In this document: positions 1 through 8,744 of the stretch, one piece after another
Position numbering within the stretch: position 1 is the stretch's first letter
Layout of the letters: every line of letters begins with the position of its first letter
Assembly: GCA_944381385.1 (NCBI GenBank)
Contig: CALWKZ010000042.1
Coordinates: 1 to 33,843 of the forward strand
Direction: 5' to 3'
Origin: an uncultured Anaerotignum sp.
Lineage (GTDB): Bacteria; Bacillota; Clostridia; Lachnospirales; Anaerotignaceae
DNA: 33,843 nt
Notes under the pieces: model-generated
Databases searched by the model: none
Seen by the model: the letters and a program-made list of their open reading frames with translations, nothing else
What the model was told of the DNA's origin: nothing
Translations under genes and position numbers: made by a program

Positions 1-55
1 AAAAACATTTTTCTTTCTGTGGAAAACGCTCGTCCTTTCAGGAACAAAAGCCCGG

Positions 56-253
56 TTATTGGTTTTCTTCCGCCTTCTGCTCAAAGATCAGATCCACATT
101 GTAAACCCTGCCGTCCATCGCCATGGCCGTAGGGATATACCCCACATACCGCCATCCCTCGGCGGCATACTGGTCAATGACTTTTCGATAATCCCAAAAA
201 CAAGGTTCTTTCATCACTTTGCCTTCTACTCTGACATAAGTATAGCGATACAT
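56..253 (-). CDS. DUF4177-like small protein
   Basis: Small protein of about 65 residues resembling the DUF4177 family: a short alpha/beta protein with the typical pattern of a Tyr/Val-rich first strand, a central helix with an 'AAEGWRYVG' segment, and a final hydrophobic strand. Its function is unknown. It is the last gene of the long minus-strand operon, beginning 15 nt after the recO stop. Two in-frame ATGs exist, at 257-259 and 251-253. The AAAAGGGGG ribosome binding site touches the first one and is 6 nt from the second, so the second is the better start. The family assignment comes from the sequence pattern only. Confidence 0.7.
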   Translation of the reverse strand: MYRYTYVRVEGKVMKEPCFWDYRKVIDQYAAEGWRYVGYIPTAMAMDGRVYNVDLIFEQKAEENQ

Positions 254-268
254 CCTCATCCCCCTTTT

Positions 269-991
269 CTAGTACAAAAAATGCCTGCTTTTCAAGGATA
301 CGCCCACATGGACCCGCAGATACTGCTCCATGATGCCATCCAGCTGGTCCAGAGCATCTTCCGAAAGGCGGAAAGCGAAGATCTTCTGCCCCTCTTTGGA
401 CAGCACATGAGAAATGGCCTCCTGCACCGCCGGCAGAAGCTCCACACTGTTCTCGTCTTTGTGCCTGCCGCAGAGGAAAACGCCCTCCCGGCTGCTGAAA
501 TACATCGGCTCCTCCTCCCGCTGGCAGACGGCGCATTCCGCCCCGGCAAACAGCCCCGACATCAGCAGGTATTTGATCTCAAAAATCCGTCCCGCCAGTC
601 TGGGCGGTATGTAGCCCTTTGCCATCCACTGGAGAGTATACAATAGCAGAAGCAGAATATCGTCCTGCTCCATGCCCTCCGGGCAGGTGCGTTCCACCAG
701 CTCCGCCAGATATACCGCTTCGGAAAGGACCTCCACATCGGTCCGCAGGCCGTAAAAACTTTCCAGAAGGTCAGCCTGGGTCACAGAGAGGAATCCTTTT
801 CCCTCAAACAGGGTAAAATCACAGTAGGCAAACAGCTGTGTTCCCGCCAGCAGCTTGCTTTTGGCGTTTTTTGCCCCGCGTGCCGAAAGGCGCAGTTTTC
901 CCGCGCCTTTTGCCAGCACCACCAGCTGCTTTCCGCTTTCTCCGCTGACCTGCTCCCGTATGACAATGCCTCTGATCTTCCTTACGCTCAT
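269..991 (-). CDS. recO: DNA repair protein RecO
   Basis: RecO acts in the RecFOR pathway, loading RecA onto SSB-covered single-stranded DNA. The 240-residue length fits the family. The N-terminus (MSVRKIRGIVIRE, then GKLRLSARGAKNAKSK) matches the RecO OB-fold. A CAVC motif followed by a later cysteine in the 'VFLCGRH' segment forms the C-terminal zinc-binding site. An upstream in-frame extension to 1126 is possible, but it would overlap the YqzL-like gene. The ATG at 991 is preceded by AAAGGACA at suitable spacing and gives the normal family N-terminus. It lies 11 nt after the YqzL-like stop, in the classical era-yqzL-recO order. Confidence 0.95.
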   Translation of the reverse strand: MSVRKIRGIVIREQVSGESGKQLVVLAKGAGKLRLSARGAKNAKSKLLAGTQLFAYCDFTLFEGKGFLSVTQADLLESFYGLRTDVEVLSEAVYLAELVERTCPEGMEQDDILLLLLYTLQWMAKGYIPPRLAGRIFEIKYLLMSGLFAGAECAVCQREEEPMYFSSREGVFLCGRHKDENSVELLPAVQEAISHVLSKEGQKIFAFRLSEDALDQLDGIMEQYLRVHVGVSLKSRHFLY

Positions 992-1002
992 AGCCTGTCC
1001 TT

Positions 1003-1149
1003 TCAGTAAAACCGTTTGTATCGGGAGCTGTCCATGATCCGCTCTCTGGGATTGCGCTCCTCTTTTTTCGCGCCGCAGTAGCGCAGATAATCTCCTACCT
1101 GTCCTGTCCGGCGGAATTTCTGCCAAAGCTGATCCTGTTTTTTCTCCAT
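1003..1149 (-). CDS. YqzL-like small protein
   Basis: A 48-residue protein between era and recO, the position occupied by yqzL in many Firmicutes. The core 'LWQKFRRTGQVGDYLRYC' follows the YqzL pattern (aromatic residue, then a T-G turn, then D/E-x-Y-L-x-Y), although the basic C-terminal tail (NPRERIMDSSRYKRFY) is not typical of Bacillus YqzL. Function is unknown. Starts at 1200, 1158 and 1149 are all in frame. The AAAGGGG ribosome binding site abuts the 1158 ATG, so 1149 with a longer spacer is preferred. Assignment rests mainly on synteny plus the short motif. Confidence 0.65.
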   Translation of the reverse strand: MEKKQDQLWQKFRRTGQVGDYLRYCGAKKEERNPRERIMDSSRYKRFY

Positions 1150-1221
1150 CCTTGCCATCCCCTTTCTACGCTTTAGGGTATGGACGGAGAAAAAATCCAT
1201 GTAGGAAAATCCTTCCCGCTT

Positions 1222-2127
1222 TTAGAGATTCTTTTTATCGTAACCGAAGTTTTTCAGCAGAAAATCGCTGTCTCTCCAGTCCTTTTTCACCTTTACCCAG
1301 ATCTGGAGGTAAATTCTGGAGCCCAACAAACGCTCCATATCCCGACGGGCAAAAGTAGCGATTTTTTTCAGCATAGCGCCGTTTTTGCCGATGATGATGC
1401 CCTTATGGGAATCCCGCTCACAGTAGATGAGCGCCTGCACATCCACCATATCCTGATCGGGGCGTTTTTTCATGGACATGATCTCCACAGCGATGCCGTG
1501 AGGGATCTCGTCCTGCAAAAGATACAGCGCCTTTTCCCGGATGATCTCCGAAGCGATCTGACGCTCCGGCTGGTCTGTCACCATATCCGCCGGGAAGTAC
1601 TGCGGGCCTTCCGGCAGGAATCTTCGGATCACCCGCAAAAGCTCCTCCGTATTGCTGCCTGTGGCAGCGGAGATGGGCACGACCTCCTGGAAAGGATAGA
1701 GTTTCCGATAGGTGTCGATAATCCCCAGCAGTGTCTCCTTATCGGCTACGGTGTCGATCTTATTGATGACCAGTACCACCGGTGTTTTCACGTTTTCCAA
1801 TTTTTCTATCACAAATCTGTCCAGTTCCCCCACCTCTGCTGTGGGTTCTACCAGAAACAGCACCAGATCCACTTCCTTGAAAGTATTTTCCGCGGAACGG
1901 ACCATATATTCCCCCAGCTTGTGTCTGGGCTTATGGATGCCCGGCGTATCCAGAAATACACACTGGAAATCCTCTTTTGTCAGTATGCTTGTAATCTTGT
2001 TTCGGGTGGTTTGGGGCTTACTGGATGTAATGGCGATCTTCTCGCCGATCAAACAGTTCATGAGAGTAGACTTCCCCACGTTGGGTCTGCCCACCAGAGA
2101 TACAAAGCCCGAATAAAATTTCCCCAT
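1222..2127 (-). CDS. era: GTPase Era
   Basis: Era is a membrane-associated GTPase that binds the 3' end of 16S rRNA and assists 30S assembly. The 301-residue protein has the full set of GTPase motifs: G1 GRPNVGKS (13-20), G2 around TTRNK (40-44), G3 DTPG (60-63), G4 NKID (122-125) and G5 SAA (153-155). A C-terminal KH domain with its GKNG loop (247-250) follows. The ATG is 5 nt downstream of AGGAGG. It sits in the conserved operon upstream of the yqzL-like gene and recO. The motif set leaves no realistic alternative. Confidence 0.98.
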   Translation of the reverse strand: MGKFYSGFVSLVGRPNVGKSTLMNCLIGEKIAITSSKPQTTRNKITSILTKEDFQCVFLDTPGIHKPRHKLGEYMVRSAENTFKEVDLVLFLVEPTAEVGELDRFVIEKLENVKTPVVLVINKIDTVADKETLLGIIDTYRKLYPFQEVVPISAATGSNTEELLRVIRRFLPEGPQYFPADMVTDQPERQIASEIIREKALYLLQDEIPHGIAVEIMSMKKRPDQDMVDVQALIYCERDSHKGIIIGKNGAMLKKIATFARRDMERLLGSRIYLQIWVKVKKDWRDSDFLLKNFGYDKKNL

Positions 2128-2148
2128 AGGTTCCTCCTGTTCCTTCTC

Positions 2149-2613
2149 TTACGCTTCTTCCGCTTCGGCTTCCTCCGCCGCTTTCATGGCCGCCTCTCTG
2201 GCGTCCCATTCCGCCTGCATTTCCAGCATCAGCATATACTGGAGCCATCTGTCGTTTTTGGTATCGATATCCTCCTGGGTCAATCCTTTCAGCAGTGTCA
2301 GCGCCTGATAATACTTCATGCCGTCCTCTGCCGTAAAGTACTCCGATTTCATGCCCAGCACAATAGCGATACGGTTGGGCAGCATATACCGGCGGATTTC
2401 CTCCTGCACGCCATCCGTGGATTTTCCCAGCCGCTTCATAAATTCCATGGCGTTTTTATAGTGGATGACATACTCGCTTTCCCGGATCTTCACCCGCTGG
2501 CCCTGCCATTTTGTCTCAATATATTCCACCAGCTCGTCCATGGTTTTGGCGTTGGGGGTGACCTCCACGCCGGCAAAGCGTTCCTTTAACGCCGCGATTC
2601 CTTTTGCGTCCAT
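2149..2613 (-). CDS. Hypothetical protein in the era operon
   Basis: A 154-residue protein that I do not recognise. It appears soluble, helical and charged, with no signal peptide or membrane segment. The N-terminal half contains short strands ('QRVKIRESEYVIHYKN') and a central helix-rich part ('NRIAIVLGMKSEYF', 'YYQALTLLKGL'). The C-terminus ends in an Ala/Glu-rich helix (MKAAEEAEAEEA). The start is well supported by AAGGAG 9 nt upstream. It is 21 nt upstream of era and 13 nt downstream of the uracil-DNA glycosylase gene, so it is almost certainly co-transcribed with them. Nothing in the sequence indicates a catalytic site. Confidence 0.85.
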   Translation of the reverse strand: MDAKGIAALKERFAGVEVTPNAKTMDELVEYIETKWQGQRVKIRESEYVIHYKNAMEFMKRLGKSTDGVQEEIRRYMLPNRIAIVLGMKSEYFTAEDGMKYYQALTLLKGLTQEDIDTKNDRWLQYMLMLEMQAEWDAREAAMKAAEEAEAEEA

Positions 2614-2626
2614 ACTTCTGCACTCC

Positions 2627-3190
2627 TTACTGTTCTTTTAATTCGTCGTATTTTTTCCGGATGGCCTGCATATCCTCCCAGGCCGGCCGTTTTTTTGTCT
2701 CGTCCCGCAGCAGAGCCGAAGGATGGTAGGTGGCAATGATATAATACCCCTTCCGCTCGATCCACTCTCCCCGCTGTTTCGTGATTTTAAAGTCCGGAGA
2801 AATGATGGTCGTCGCCGCGATCCTGCCCAGGCAGACGATGATTTTGGGCCGGATCATGGCCAGCTGATACCTGAGATAATTCAGGCAGGCCTCTTTTTCG
2901 TCATCATGAGGATCCCGATTGCCCGGCGGCCTGCATTTGACTATATTGGCCACATAGACCTCCTCCAGAGAAAGGTTCACCGCCGCCAGCATTTTATCCA
3001 GCAGCTGGCCCGCGGGCCCCACAAAGGGAATCCCCGTCAGATCCTCCTGCTGGCCCGGCCCTTCGCCGATGAACATAATATCCGCCGTCCGGCTGCCCTT
3101 GCCAATGACCACATTGGTACGCATCTCGCTGAGCCTGCACTTTTTGCAGCTGTAACAGGCGCCCTCCAGTATTTCCCAGCTTTTTTCCAT
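2627..3190 (-). CDS. Family-4 uracil-DNA glycosylase (Fe-S type)
   Basis: Removes uracil from DNA to start base excision repair. Family-4 hallmarks are visible: an N-terminal cysteine pair (C12 and C15, with C18 nearby), C86 in 'KCRPPGNRDP' and C102, spaced as for the [4Fe-4S] cluster; motif 1 GEGPGQQED (42-50); and motif 2 HPSALLR near the C-terminus. The 187-residue length is typical. The start has GGAG 9 nt upstream. It lies in the insert between cdd and era, 6 nt after the DUF6054-like gene. UDG family-4 proteins can resemble DNA polymerase-related domains, but the motif set fits a stand-alone glycosylase. Confidence 0.93.
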   Translation of the reverse strand: MEKSWEILEGACYSCKKCRLSEMRTNVVIGKGSRTADIMFIGEGPGQQEDLTGIPFVGPAGQLLDKMLAAVNLSLEEVYVANIVKCRPPGNRDPHDDEKEACLNYLRYQLAMIRPKIIVCLGRIAATTIISPDFKITKQRGEWIERKGYYIIATYHPSALLRDETKKRPAWEDMQAIRKKYDELKEQ

Positions 3191-3196
3191 AGACCA

Positions 3197-3535
3197 TCAC
3201 TCCAACATATACTGACGCAAAGCATTTTCCGCCAGTTCCGCAAAATTCTCTCCCGCGCCCCAGTCAAAACGGAAAATAGCGCCGTTTCCGCCGCCGCCCG
3301 CCGCCAGATGCACATGAGTCACACCGCCCACGTTATGGGCCAGCAGCGTCAATGTCACACGATTGCCCGCGCGGATATAATATTTCTCAAAAAGGCGCAT
3401 GACCACCTCGCCATCTGCCGCCCGCACACAGTATTCGTCCAGACGCACCATGGAAACGCTTTGTTCCAGGGCACGTTCCGCAATATCCGCCGCTTCCCTG
3501 GGCGCAAGAGATACTTTGAAATCTTTCACTTCCAA
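3197..3535 (-). CDS. DUF6054-like protein, TTG start
   Basis: A 112-residue protein matching the pattern I associate with DUF6054 of Firmicutes: a central 'MRLFEKYYIRAGNRVTLTLL' strand pair, then a Gly-rich segment (AAGGGGNGAIFRFD) and a C-terminal amphipathic helix (AELAENALRQYM). Function is unknown. No signal peptide or membrane segment is visible. The start codon is TTG (3533-3535), 7 nt after GGGGG, and no ATG gives a better fit. It lies 24 nt after cdd and just before the uracil-DNA glycosylase gene. Family membership is inferred from memory of the pattern. Confidence 0.72.
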   Translation of the reverse strand: MEVKDFKVSLAPREAADIAERALEQSVSMVRLDEYCVRAADGEVVMRLFEKYYIRAGNRVTLTLLAHNVGGVTHVHLAAGGGGNGAIFRFDWGAGENFAELAENALRQYMLE

Positions 3536-3559
3536 GGTGATTCCCCCTTTTCCTGATCC

Positions 3560-3952
3560 TTACTTGATGTCCTCTCCCCGGAAGCCCATGGGCAGCAGCG
3601 ACCGCAGAGGCGTTTCCAGTTCGCCCTCGTCCTTGCTCCAAAGAACCACACTGCCCTCCGGCATAAACTCATAAAGCACCTGCCGGCAAATGCCGCAGGG
3701 CGCCGCGTATTCTCCGCTGCTAGCTACAATGGCGATCTTCTCAAACTCCCGGACGCCTTCGGAAACAGCTTTGGTCACTGCCGTCCGCTCGGCGCAGATA
3801 GTCGCCCCAAAGGAGGCGTTTTCCACATTGCAGCCCAAAAATACACGGCCATCCTTAGCCAGCAGGGCCGCGCCCACCTGAAAACGGGAATAGGGTGCAT
3901 AGGCCCGCTGCATCACTTCCTTCGCCATAGCGATCAATTCTTTATTCTCCAT
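3560..3952 (-). CDS. cdd: Cytidine deaminase
   Basis: Converts cytidine and deoxycytidine to uridine and deoxyuridine in pyrimidine salvage. It is the small tetrameric type (130 residues). The zinc site and catalytic residue are visible: C53-A-E55 in 'TICAERTA', and C86/C89 in 'PCGICRQ'. The substrate-binding 'NVENAS' motif is at 42-47. It follows ybeY after 18 nt. In Bacillus dgkA lies between ybeY and cdd, but here it is missing. Confidence 0.97.
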   Translation of the reverse strand: MENKELIAMAKEVMQRAYAPYSRFQVGAALLAKDGRVFLGCNVENASFGATICAERTAVTKAVSEGVREFEKIAIVASSGEYAAPCGICRQVLYEFMPEGSVVLWSKDEGELETPLRSLLPMGFRGEDIK

Positions 3953-3970
3953 AAAAACACTTCCTTTCCC

Positions 3971-4438
3971 TCAGACTCTGGGGATACCCGCCAATTCCAA
4001 TATTTCCTTTTGTTTGGCGAACATTTCTTTTTCCTCTTCCGGCGTCATATGATCATAGCCCAGAAGATGGAGCATACTGTGGGCCGTCAGGAAGGCGATC
4101 TCCCGTTTCAGGGAATGGCCGTATTCCTCCGCCTGCTCTCTGGCCCGCTCCAAAGAAATGATAATGTCACCCAGCACCACTTCGCCGTCCTCGTTGCGTT
4201 CCATCCGTTCTCCTTCCGCAAAGGTCAGCTGAGGGAAGCTGAGCACATCCGTAGGCCGGTCGATGCCCCGGAACTGTTTGTTGATCTGATGGATCTCCGC
4301 GTTATCCACAATGGACACGCTGATCTCACACTCCTCCGGGAAGGCCTCATAGCGCAGGCTGTCGGCGGCGATCTTTTCTATGACGCCTTCCAGCTCCGCC
4401 GGAAAACCCTCCGTCCGTATATCAATGAGTACCGTCAT
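3971..4438 (-). CDS. ybeY: Endoribonuclease YbeY
   Basis: Zinc-dependent endoribonuclease involved in 16S rRNA 3'-end maturation and ribosome quality control. The metal motif HSMLHLLGYDH (H120, H124, H130) is intact, and the family sequence 'DRPTDVLSFP' is present at 60-69. The 155-residue length fits. An in-frame extension to 4540 would add a basic, non-family leader inside pgpH. The ATG at 4438 overlaps the last 17 nt of pgpH and has AGGAGG about 12 nt upstream, a long spacing that suggests translational coupling to pgpH. Confidence 0.96.
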   Translation of the reverse strand: MTVLIDIRTEGFPAELEGVIEKIAADSLRYEAFPEECEISVSIVDNAEIHQINKQFRGIDRPTDVLSFPQLTFAEGERMERNEDGEVVLGDIIISLERAREQAEEYGHSLKREIAFLTAHSMLHLLGYDHMTPEEEKEMFAKQKEILELAGIPRV

Positions 4439-6566
4439 GTTCTGCCGCGTCCTCCTTTTCTTCCTTCTCCGGCTCTTTTTTCTGAGCCGCCTGAATGTCT
4501 TTTTTGTCCGGGTATGCCACCCGTTCGTGGTACATCCCATGGAACACCTTCAAAAAGGCCAGCCGGATGGTCTCCAGCTCGTCAATGGCCAGACCGCTGT
4601 GGTTGAGCTGGCCATCGTCCAGCTTGTCCTTCATGAGGCCGCGGATGGCGTCTCCCGCTTCCTCCAGGGTCTTGCCGCTGCCCAGCATGGAGCGCACCGC
4701 CGCCTCCACCGTATCCGCCAGCATGACCACGGCGGATTCTCTGCTGGAAGGGATGCGCCCCTGATAACGGTAGTCCTCTTCCTTCACATTTTCCGCGCCA
4801 TAGAGTTTCAGCGCCTTAAAATAGAAAAACTTTACCAGAGAATTTCCATGGTGCTCCTCTATCATATCCCGGACAATGGGCGGAATCTTATATTTTTCCG
4901 CTAACTCCAGCCCGCCTTTGGTATGGCCTGTTATGATCTTGGCGCTCTGCTCCGGCGGCAGTTCGTCATGGGGATTGGTCCCCGTCTGGTTCTCGCCGAA
5001 ATACATAGGGTAGCGCAGCTTGCCCACATCATGGTAATAAGCTCCTGCCCGGGCCAGCGCCGTATTTCCGCCGATCTCATAGACCGCCGTTTCCGCCAGG
5101 TTGGCCACGATCAAGCTATGGTGGTAAGTGCCCGGCGCTTCGATGAGAAGCCGCCGAAGCAGTTCATTATTGGGGTTCGTCAGCTCCATCAGCCGCAAAG
5201 GCGTATTGGCCTCAAACATATTTTCCCAGAAAGGCAGGCTGCCTACGGCAATGATAATGGAAACCAAACCGATGACCGCGCCCACGCCGCTGTGAAGCAG
5301 CAGCTCCACGGAATATCCTTCTCCAAAGAAAAGCCCCAAGGAGAACGATGTAAAGAAATTCACCGCCGCCATGCCCAGAGCCGCCGGGATCAAATGGCTG
5401 CGTTTTTCCGTTTTCTGTATAAACAGCGCGGCAAAGGTTCCGCTGATGAGGGCATACATCAAAAACTGCACGTCCCCGTTAAAAATAAAGCATCCCACAA
5501 TACAGAACAGGGCATTGAACCACAAGGCCAGCCGCCGGCCTACCAGGAGGCTGACCAGCATGGCGAACAGCCCCGCCGGCACCACCGTAAACATCGTCAG
5601 CGTTGCCATGACTCGGATCAGCAGCACCATAATCACATACATGGTAAAGAGCATTTTGGCCTCGTTGTGCTTTAAGACCACGGTTTTTCCCCGGCCCCAC
5701 CGGAAGAAAAGATAAAAGGCCAGAAATACCATACCCGTCAGAATCAGTGTTCCCAGAAGAGGCGCCAGACTTCCCTGAATGTCTCCGCTGCGCACCAGAT
5801 TCAGCGCCACCAGCCGGTCATAGATTTCCGGCGTAATAATCTCGCCCTCGTCTACGATCTTCTGGTTCTTGCGGATCTGCACATCGGCTACCTCCGCCCG
5901 TTTCTGCTCTCTGGCGATTTCCATGGCTTCCTCATCCAGCACAACATTGGGCTCCGCGGCCGCCGCCAGAATCACTGCCGCCATTCCCTTCAGTTCCTTG
6001 TTCCACTGGGACTGAACCGTCATTTCCTGTAAATTTTCCTTGGCTGTTTCCAGGGTGTCCGCCGTAATGCCCTCGTCATAGGCACTCTGCAAAAAAGCGG
6101 CACAATCAGCGGCAAAATCCGCCCGCTGCCGTTCCGACAGTGTCTCATAGGCTTTCAGCTGTGCCCCGGTCAGTACCACCGGCAGGTTTAAAGAGGCCTC
6201 GCTTACGGCAGCGGCAAAGCTGTCGCCTTCCTCCAGTCCGTCCAGCACTTCGTCCAGTTCTACAAACAGCTCTTTCACCGCCGCCACACTGTTGGCCGCT
6301 ACGGTACTGTCCGTTTTATAGATGGGCCCTACGCTGTCGGCAGCCGCTTCCCGCAGCTTCTCCGTTGCCGCCGTATCTACGGCGTCTTCCAGCGCCACAT
6401 ACCGCTTTGTGGCAACCGAGCCCACCTGCACCGTTTCCTTCTGTTCTATGGAACTGGTGGAAATACAGACCACTGTCAGCAAAAAGGCCAGAAAAAACAT
6501 GAGGATTCTCTTTGCCTTTTCCTTGGACATCCTGCCTTTATCTGAAACGCTTCTCTTTCTTTCCAT
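4422..6566 (-). CDS. pgpH: PgpH/YqfF-type 7TM HD-domain phosphohydrolase
   Basis: Membrane HD-domain hydrolase of the YqfF/PgpH family; characterised members degrade c-di-AMP to pApA. The order is an N-terminal membrane anchor (residues about 22-38), a long extracytoplasmic region, a seven-helix membrane domain (roughly 270-450), then the cytoplasmic HD domain with 'HHSLIVANLAE', the HD pair in 'YYHDVGK' (512-513) and 'EEHHGNS'. The ATG at 6566 has GGAG 8 nt upstream and overlaps the phoH 3' end by 29 nt. A later ATG at 6530 is an alternative. It is placed between phoH and ybeY, as in most Firmicutes. c-di-AMP as the substrate is inferred from the family. Confidence 0.93.
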   Translation of the reverse strand: MERKRSVSDKGRMSKEKAKRILMFFLAFLLTVVCISTSSIEQKETVQVGSVATKRYVALEDAVDTAATEKLREAAADSVGPIYKTDSTVAANSVAAVKELFVELDEVLDGLEEGDSFAAAVSEASLNLPVVLTGAQLKAYETLSERQRADFAADCAAFLQSAYDEGITADTLETAKENLQEMTVQSQWNKELKGMAAVILAAAAEPNVVLDEEAMEIAREQKRAEVADVQIRKNQKIVDEGEIITPEIYDRLVALNLVRSGDIQGSLAPLLGTLILTGMVFLAFYLFFRWGRGKTVVLKHNEAKMLFTMYVIMVLLIRVMATLTMFTVVPAGLFAMLVSLLVGRRLALWFNALFCIVGCFIFNGDVQFLMYALISGTFAALFIQKTEKRSHLIPAALGMAAVNFFTSFSLGLFFGEGYSVELLLHSGVGAVIGLVSIIIAVGSLPFWENMFEANTPLRLMELTNPNNELLRRLLIEAPGTYHHSLIVANLAETAVYEIGGNTALARAGAYYHDVGKLRYPMYFGENQTGTNPHDELPPEQSAKIITGHTKGGLELAEKYKIPPIVRDMIEEHHGNSLVKFFYFKALKLYGAENVKEEDYRYQGRIPSSRESAVVMLADTVEAAVRSMLGSGKTLEEAGDAIRGLMKDKLDDGQLNHSGLAIDELETIRLAFLKVFHGMYHERVAYPDKKDIQAAQKKEPEKEEKEDAAEHDGTH

Positions 6567-7536
6567 CGGCTTCACTCCGCTTTCTGTTCTCAAACTTTTC
6601 GTATGCCAGAATGATCTTCTGCACCAGTGGATGGCGCACCACGTCTTTATTGGTCAGCGTAATCAGGCCAATGCCCTCGATGCCGCTCAGAATCTTGGTC
6701 GCCTCCAGAAGCCCCGAGCGTTTTCCCTCCGTCAGGTCGATCTGGGTGATATCCCCGGTGATGACCGCCTTGGAACCGTAGCCGATACGGGTCAGGAACA
6801 TTTTCATCTGCTCCGGCGTGGTATTCTGGGCCTCATCCAGTACGATAAAGGCATTGTCCAGGGTACGTCCCCGCATATAGGCCAGGGGCGCCACTTCGAT
6901 GAGACCCTTTTCCATGTTTTTCAGGAAAGTCTCCGCCCCCATGATCTCATAAAGGGCGTCATACAAAGGCCGCAGATACGGGTCTACCTTCTGCTGCAGG
7001 TCCCCGGGCAGAAAGCCCAGCTTTTCCCCGGCCTCAATGGCGGGACGGGTCAGTATGATCCGGTTGACCTCGTTGTTTTTGAACGCCGTAATGGCCATGG
7101 CCATCGCCAGATAGGTCTTGCCGGTGCCCGCCGGGCCAATGCCGAAGACCACCGTGTTTTCCCGGATCAGGTCCGTATATTTCTTCTGGCCCAATGTTTT
7201 GGGCTTCAAAGGTCTGCCGTTGGCGGTAACGCAGATCAGATCGTCATAGACCTTTTCCAGTTCCCGCAGGTCGCTTTCCGCCGCGGAGGAAATAAAGTAT
7301 TCCAGATTCTGCTCCGTAATCTCCTCTCCCCGGCGAACCAGCGCCGCCAAAGACTGAAGCACGTTGCAGGCTGCCTGAACCTCCCGTTCCTCCCCGGTTA
7401 CTTTCACATCATCGCCCCTGTTGACGATCTGCACACCGCAGCGTTTTTCTATTTTCCGTATATTTGTGTCAAACTGTCCGAATACCGGCAGTATGATCTC
7501 ATTCTCCAACTGTAATGTTTTCTCCGTCCGGCTCAT
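6538..7536 (-). CDS. phoH: PhoH-family ATPase
   Basis: Cytoplasmic PhoH-like P-loop NTPase, related to the helicase core and often linked to RNA metabolism and YbeY. An N-terminal KH-like region (roughly residues 20-70) precedes the ATPase domain. Walker A is GPAGTGKT (134-141), and the Walker B 'FIVLDEAQN' has its Asp near 234. 'ILTRPA' and '[11 protein letters not shown]' are further family motifs. An upstream TTG at 7548 directly abuts AAAGGGG. The ATG at 7536 is about 12 nt from that site and gives a more standard start. The 5' end overlaps yqfD by 38 nt. Confidence 0.95.
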   Translation of the reverse strand: MSRTEKTLQLENEIILPVFGQFDTNIRKIEKRCGVQIVNRGDDVKVTGEEREVQAACNVLQSLAALVRRGEEITEQNLEYFISSAAESDLRELEKVYDDLICVTANGRPLKPKTLGQKKYTDLIRENTVVFGIGPAGTGKTYLAMAMAITAFKNNEVNRIILTRPAIEAGEKLGFLPGDLQQKVDPYLRPLYDALYEIMGAETFLKNMEKGLIEVAPLAYMRGRTLDNAFIVLDEAQNTTPEQMKMFLTRIGYGSKAVITGDITQIDLTEGKRSGLLEATKILSGIEGIGLITLTNKDVVRHPLVQKIILAYEKFENRKRSEADGKKEKRFR

Positions 7537-8740
7537 TTCCGGCGTCAACCCCTTTCTCTCTGGTCTGCCCGATCTCCTCCGTCATCTCCGCCGTTGCCGT
7601 GGCTCTGACGCAATCCGCGTAGACCTCGTATCGTATTTTCATATCTTCCAAAACGCCCTCTCCCCGCAGATAGTCCTCTGCCTTCTGCCGCAGAGCCGTT
7701 TCCAATTCCGCTTTCGCTTCTTCCGCCGTCCGGCTTTTTTCCTCCTCCGTATAATACCGCAGGCGTACCTGCTGCCAGCCCAAAGGAAATTCCGCGTCCC
7801 CCATGGATAAATACTTCCGGGAAATCAGCTCCCGGTCACAGTTCTCCTCCGCCGCCGGCTGGAACAGATTGATGGCCGTATCCTTCCATAACAGGGCATG
7901 ATCCGTCTCTTCCTCGCCGGTATACACCTTTTCCACATAGGTCAAAGGAAGCTCCTGGCTCCATTCCATCCATGTTTTGGCCGTCACACGACCCGATGCC
8001 GCCGTCTGAGCGTCGTAAAGGGCTTCGCCTTCCGTTCCGCCCGTGACCTGGGAAGAGATCAGCACCTGTCCCTCTGTCACCACGTCCCCCGGCTTTACCA
8101 AAGGCGTGCCGCGTTCCGCCGATATGGACAGAACCACTCCGTCCTTTGCCGCCACAATATCGCAGGGGATTTCCTTATCCACGATCTCCGGCGCCTCAAT
8201 GGTCTCCGCCAGCCGCACCGTTGCCTTTGTGCCGTCCAGACGGATACTGACCCAGGAAAGGTCGTGAAATTCCGCCAAAAGCTCCTCCGTCATTGCATCC
8301 ATATCCAGACTGTTCTTCCATGCGCCGGGGTACAGTCCCATCCGGGCGCAGGCGGTACGAAGGCTTTCCTCCTCCAGCCGTTCATTGCCCTGGATCTCCA
8401 GCGTCCAGACAAAGCAGGACAGCAGATACAGTACCGCCGCAAAAACGACGGCCCCTATCCACAGCGCTTCTCTCCTGCGGAACCGCCGGTACCTGGCCGG
8501 CAGACCGCCTCGGGCCAGCACCTCCAGAGTGCATCCAGTTTTGGCGGCGCAGTACTCCGCTTCCCGCAGGCCCGCCAGGGATGTTTTCATCCGCAGGCCC
8601 GTGCCGCTGCTGTCCACATCCCAGAAATACACATTCCGGTAAGAGGCCATATTCAAAAACCGTTCCATGGAAAAACCGGACACCCTTATCATAACATATC
8701 CGCTGAAATAATACCATAATGCAGGAAACAAAAACCTCAC
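7499..8740 (-). CDS. yqfD: Sporulation protein YqfD
   Basis: Homologue of YqfD, needed for efficient sporulation (mother-cell stage IV in Bacillus). The N-terminus (YYFSGYVMIRVSGFSMERFL) is the family signature. A single membrane helix (IGAVVFAAVLYLLSCFVW, about residues 94-111) is followed by a large extracytoplasmic region containing 'GVVLSISAERGTPLVKPGDV', a barrel-sandwich-like segment. The first codon is GTG at 8740. A TTG at 8731 has better spacing from GGGGTGAGG and is a real alternative. It starts 4 nt after the yqfC stop and overlaps phoH. Confidence 0.92.
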   Translation of the reverse strand: MRFLFPALWYYFSGYVMIRVSGFSMERFLNMASYRNVYFWDVDSSGTGLRMKTSLAGLREAEYCAAKTGCTLEVLARGGLPARYRRFRRREALWIGAVVFAAVLYLLSCFVWTLEIQGNERLEEESLRTACARMGLYPGAWKNSLDMDAMTEELLAEFHDLSWVSIRLDGTKATVRLAETIEAPEIVDKEIPCDIVAAKDGVVLSISAERGTPLVKPGDVVTEGQVLISSQVTGGTEGEALYDAQTAASGRVTAKTWMEWSQELPLTYVEKVYTGEEETDHALLWKDTAINLFQPAAEENCDRELISRKYLSMGDAEFPLGWQQVRLRYYTEEEKSRTAEEAKAELETALRQKAEDYLRGEGVLEDMKIRYEVYADCVRATATAEMTEEIGQTREKGVDAGNEPDGENITVGE

Positions 8741-8744
8741 CCCG

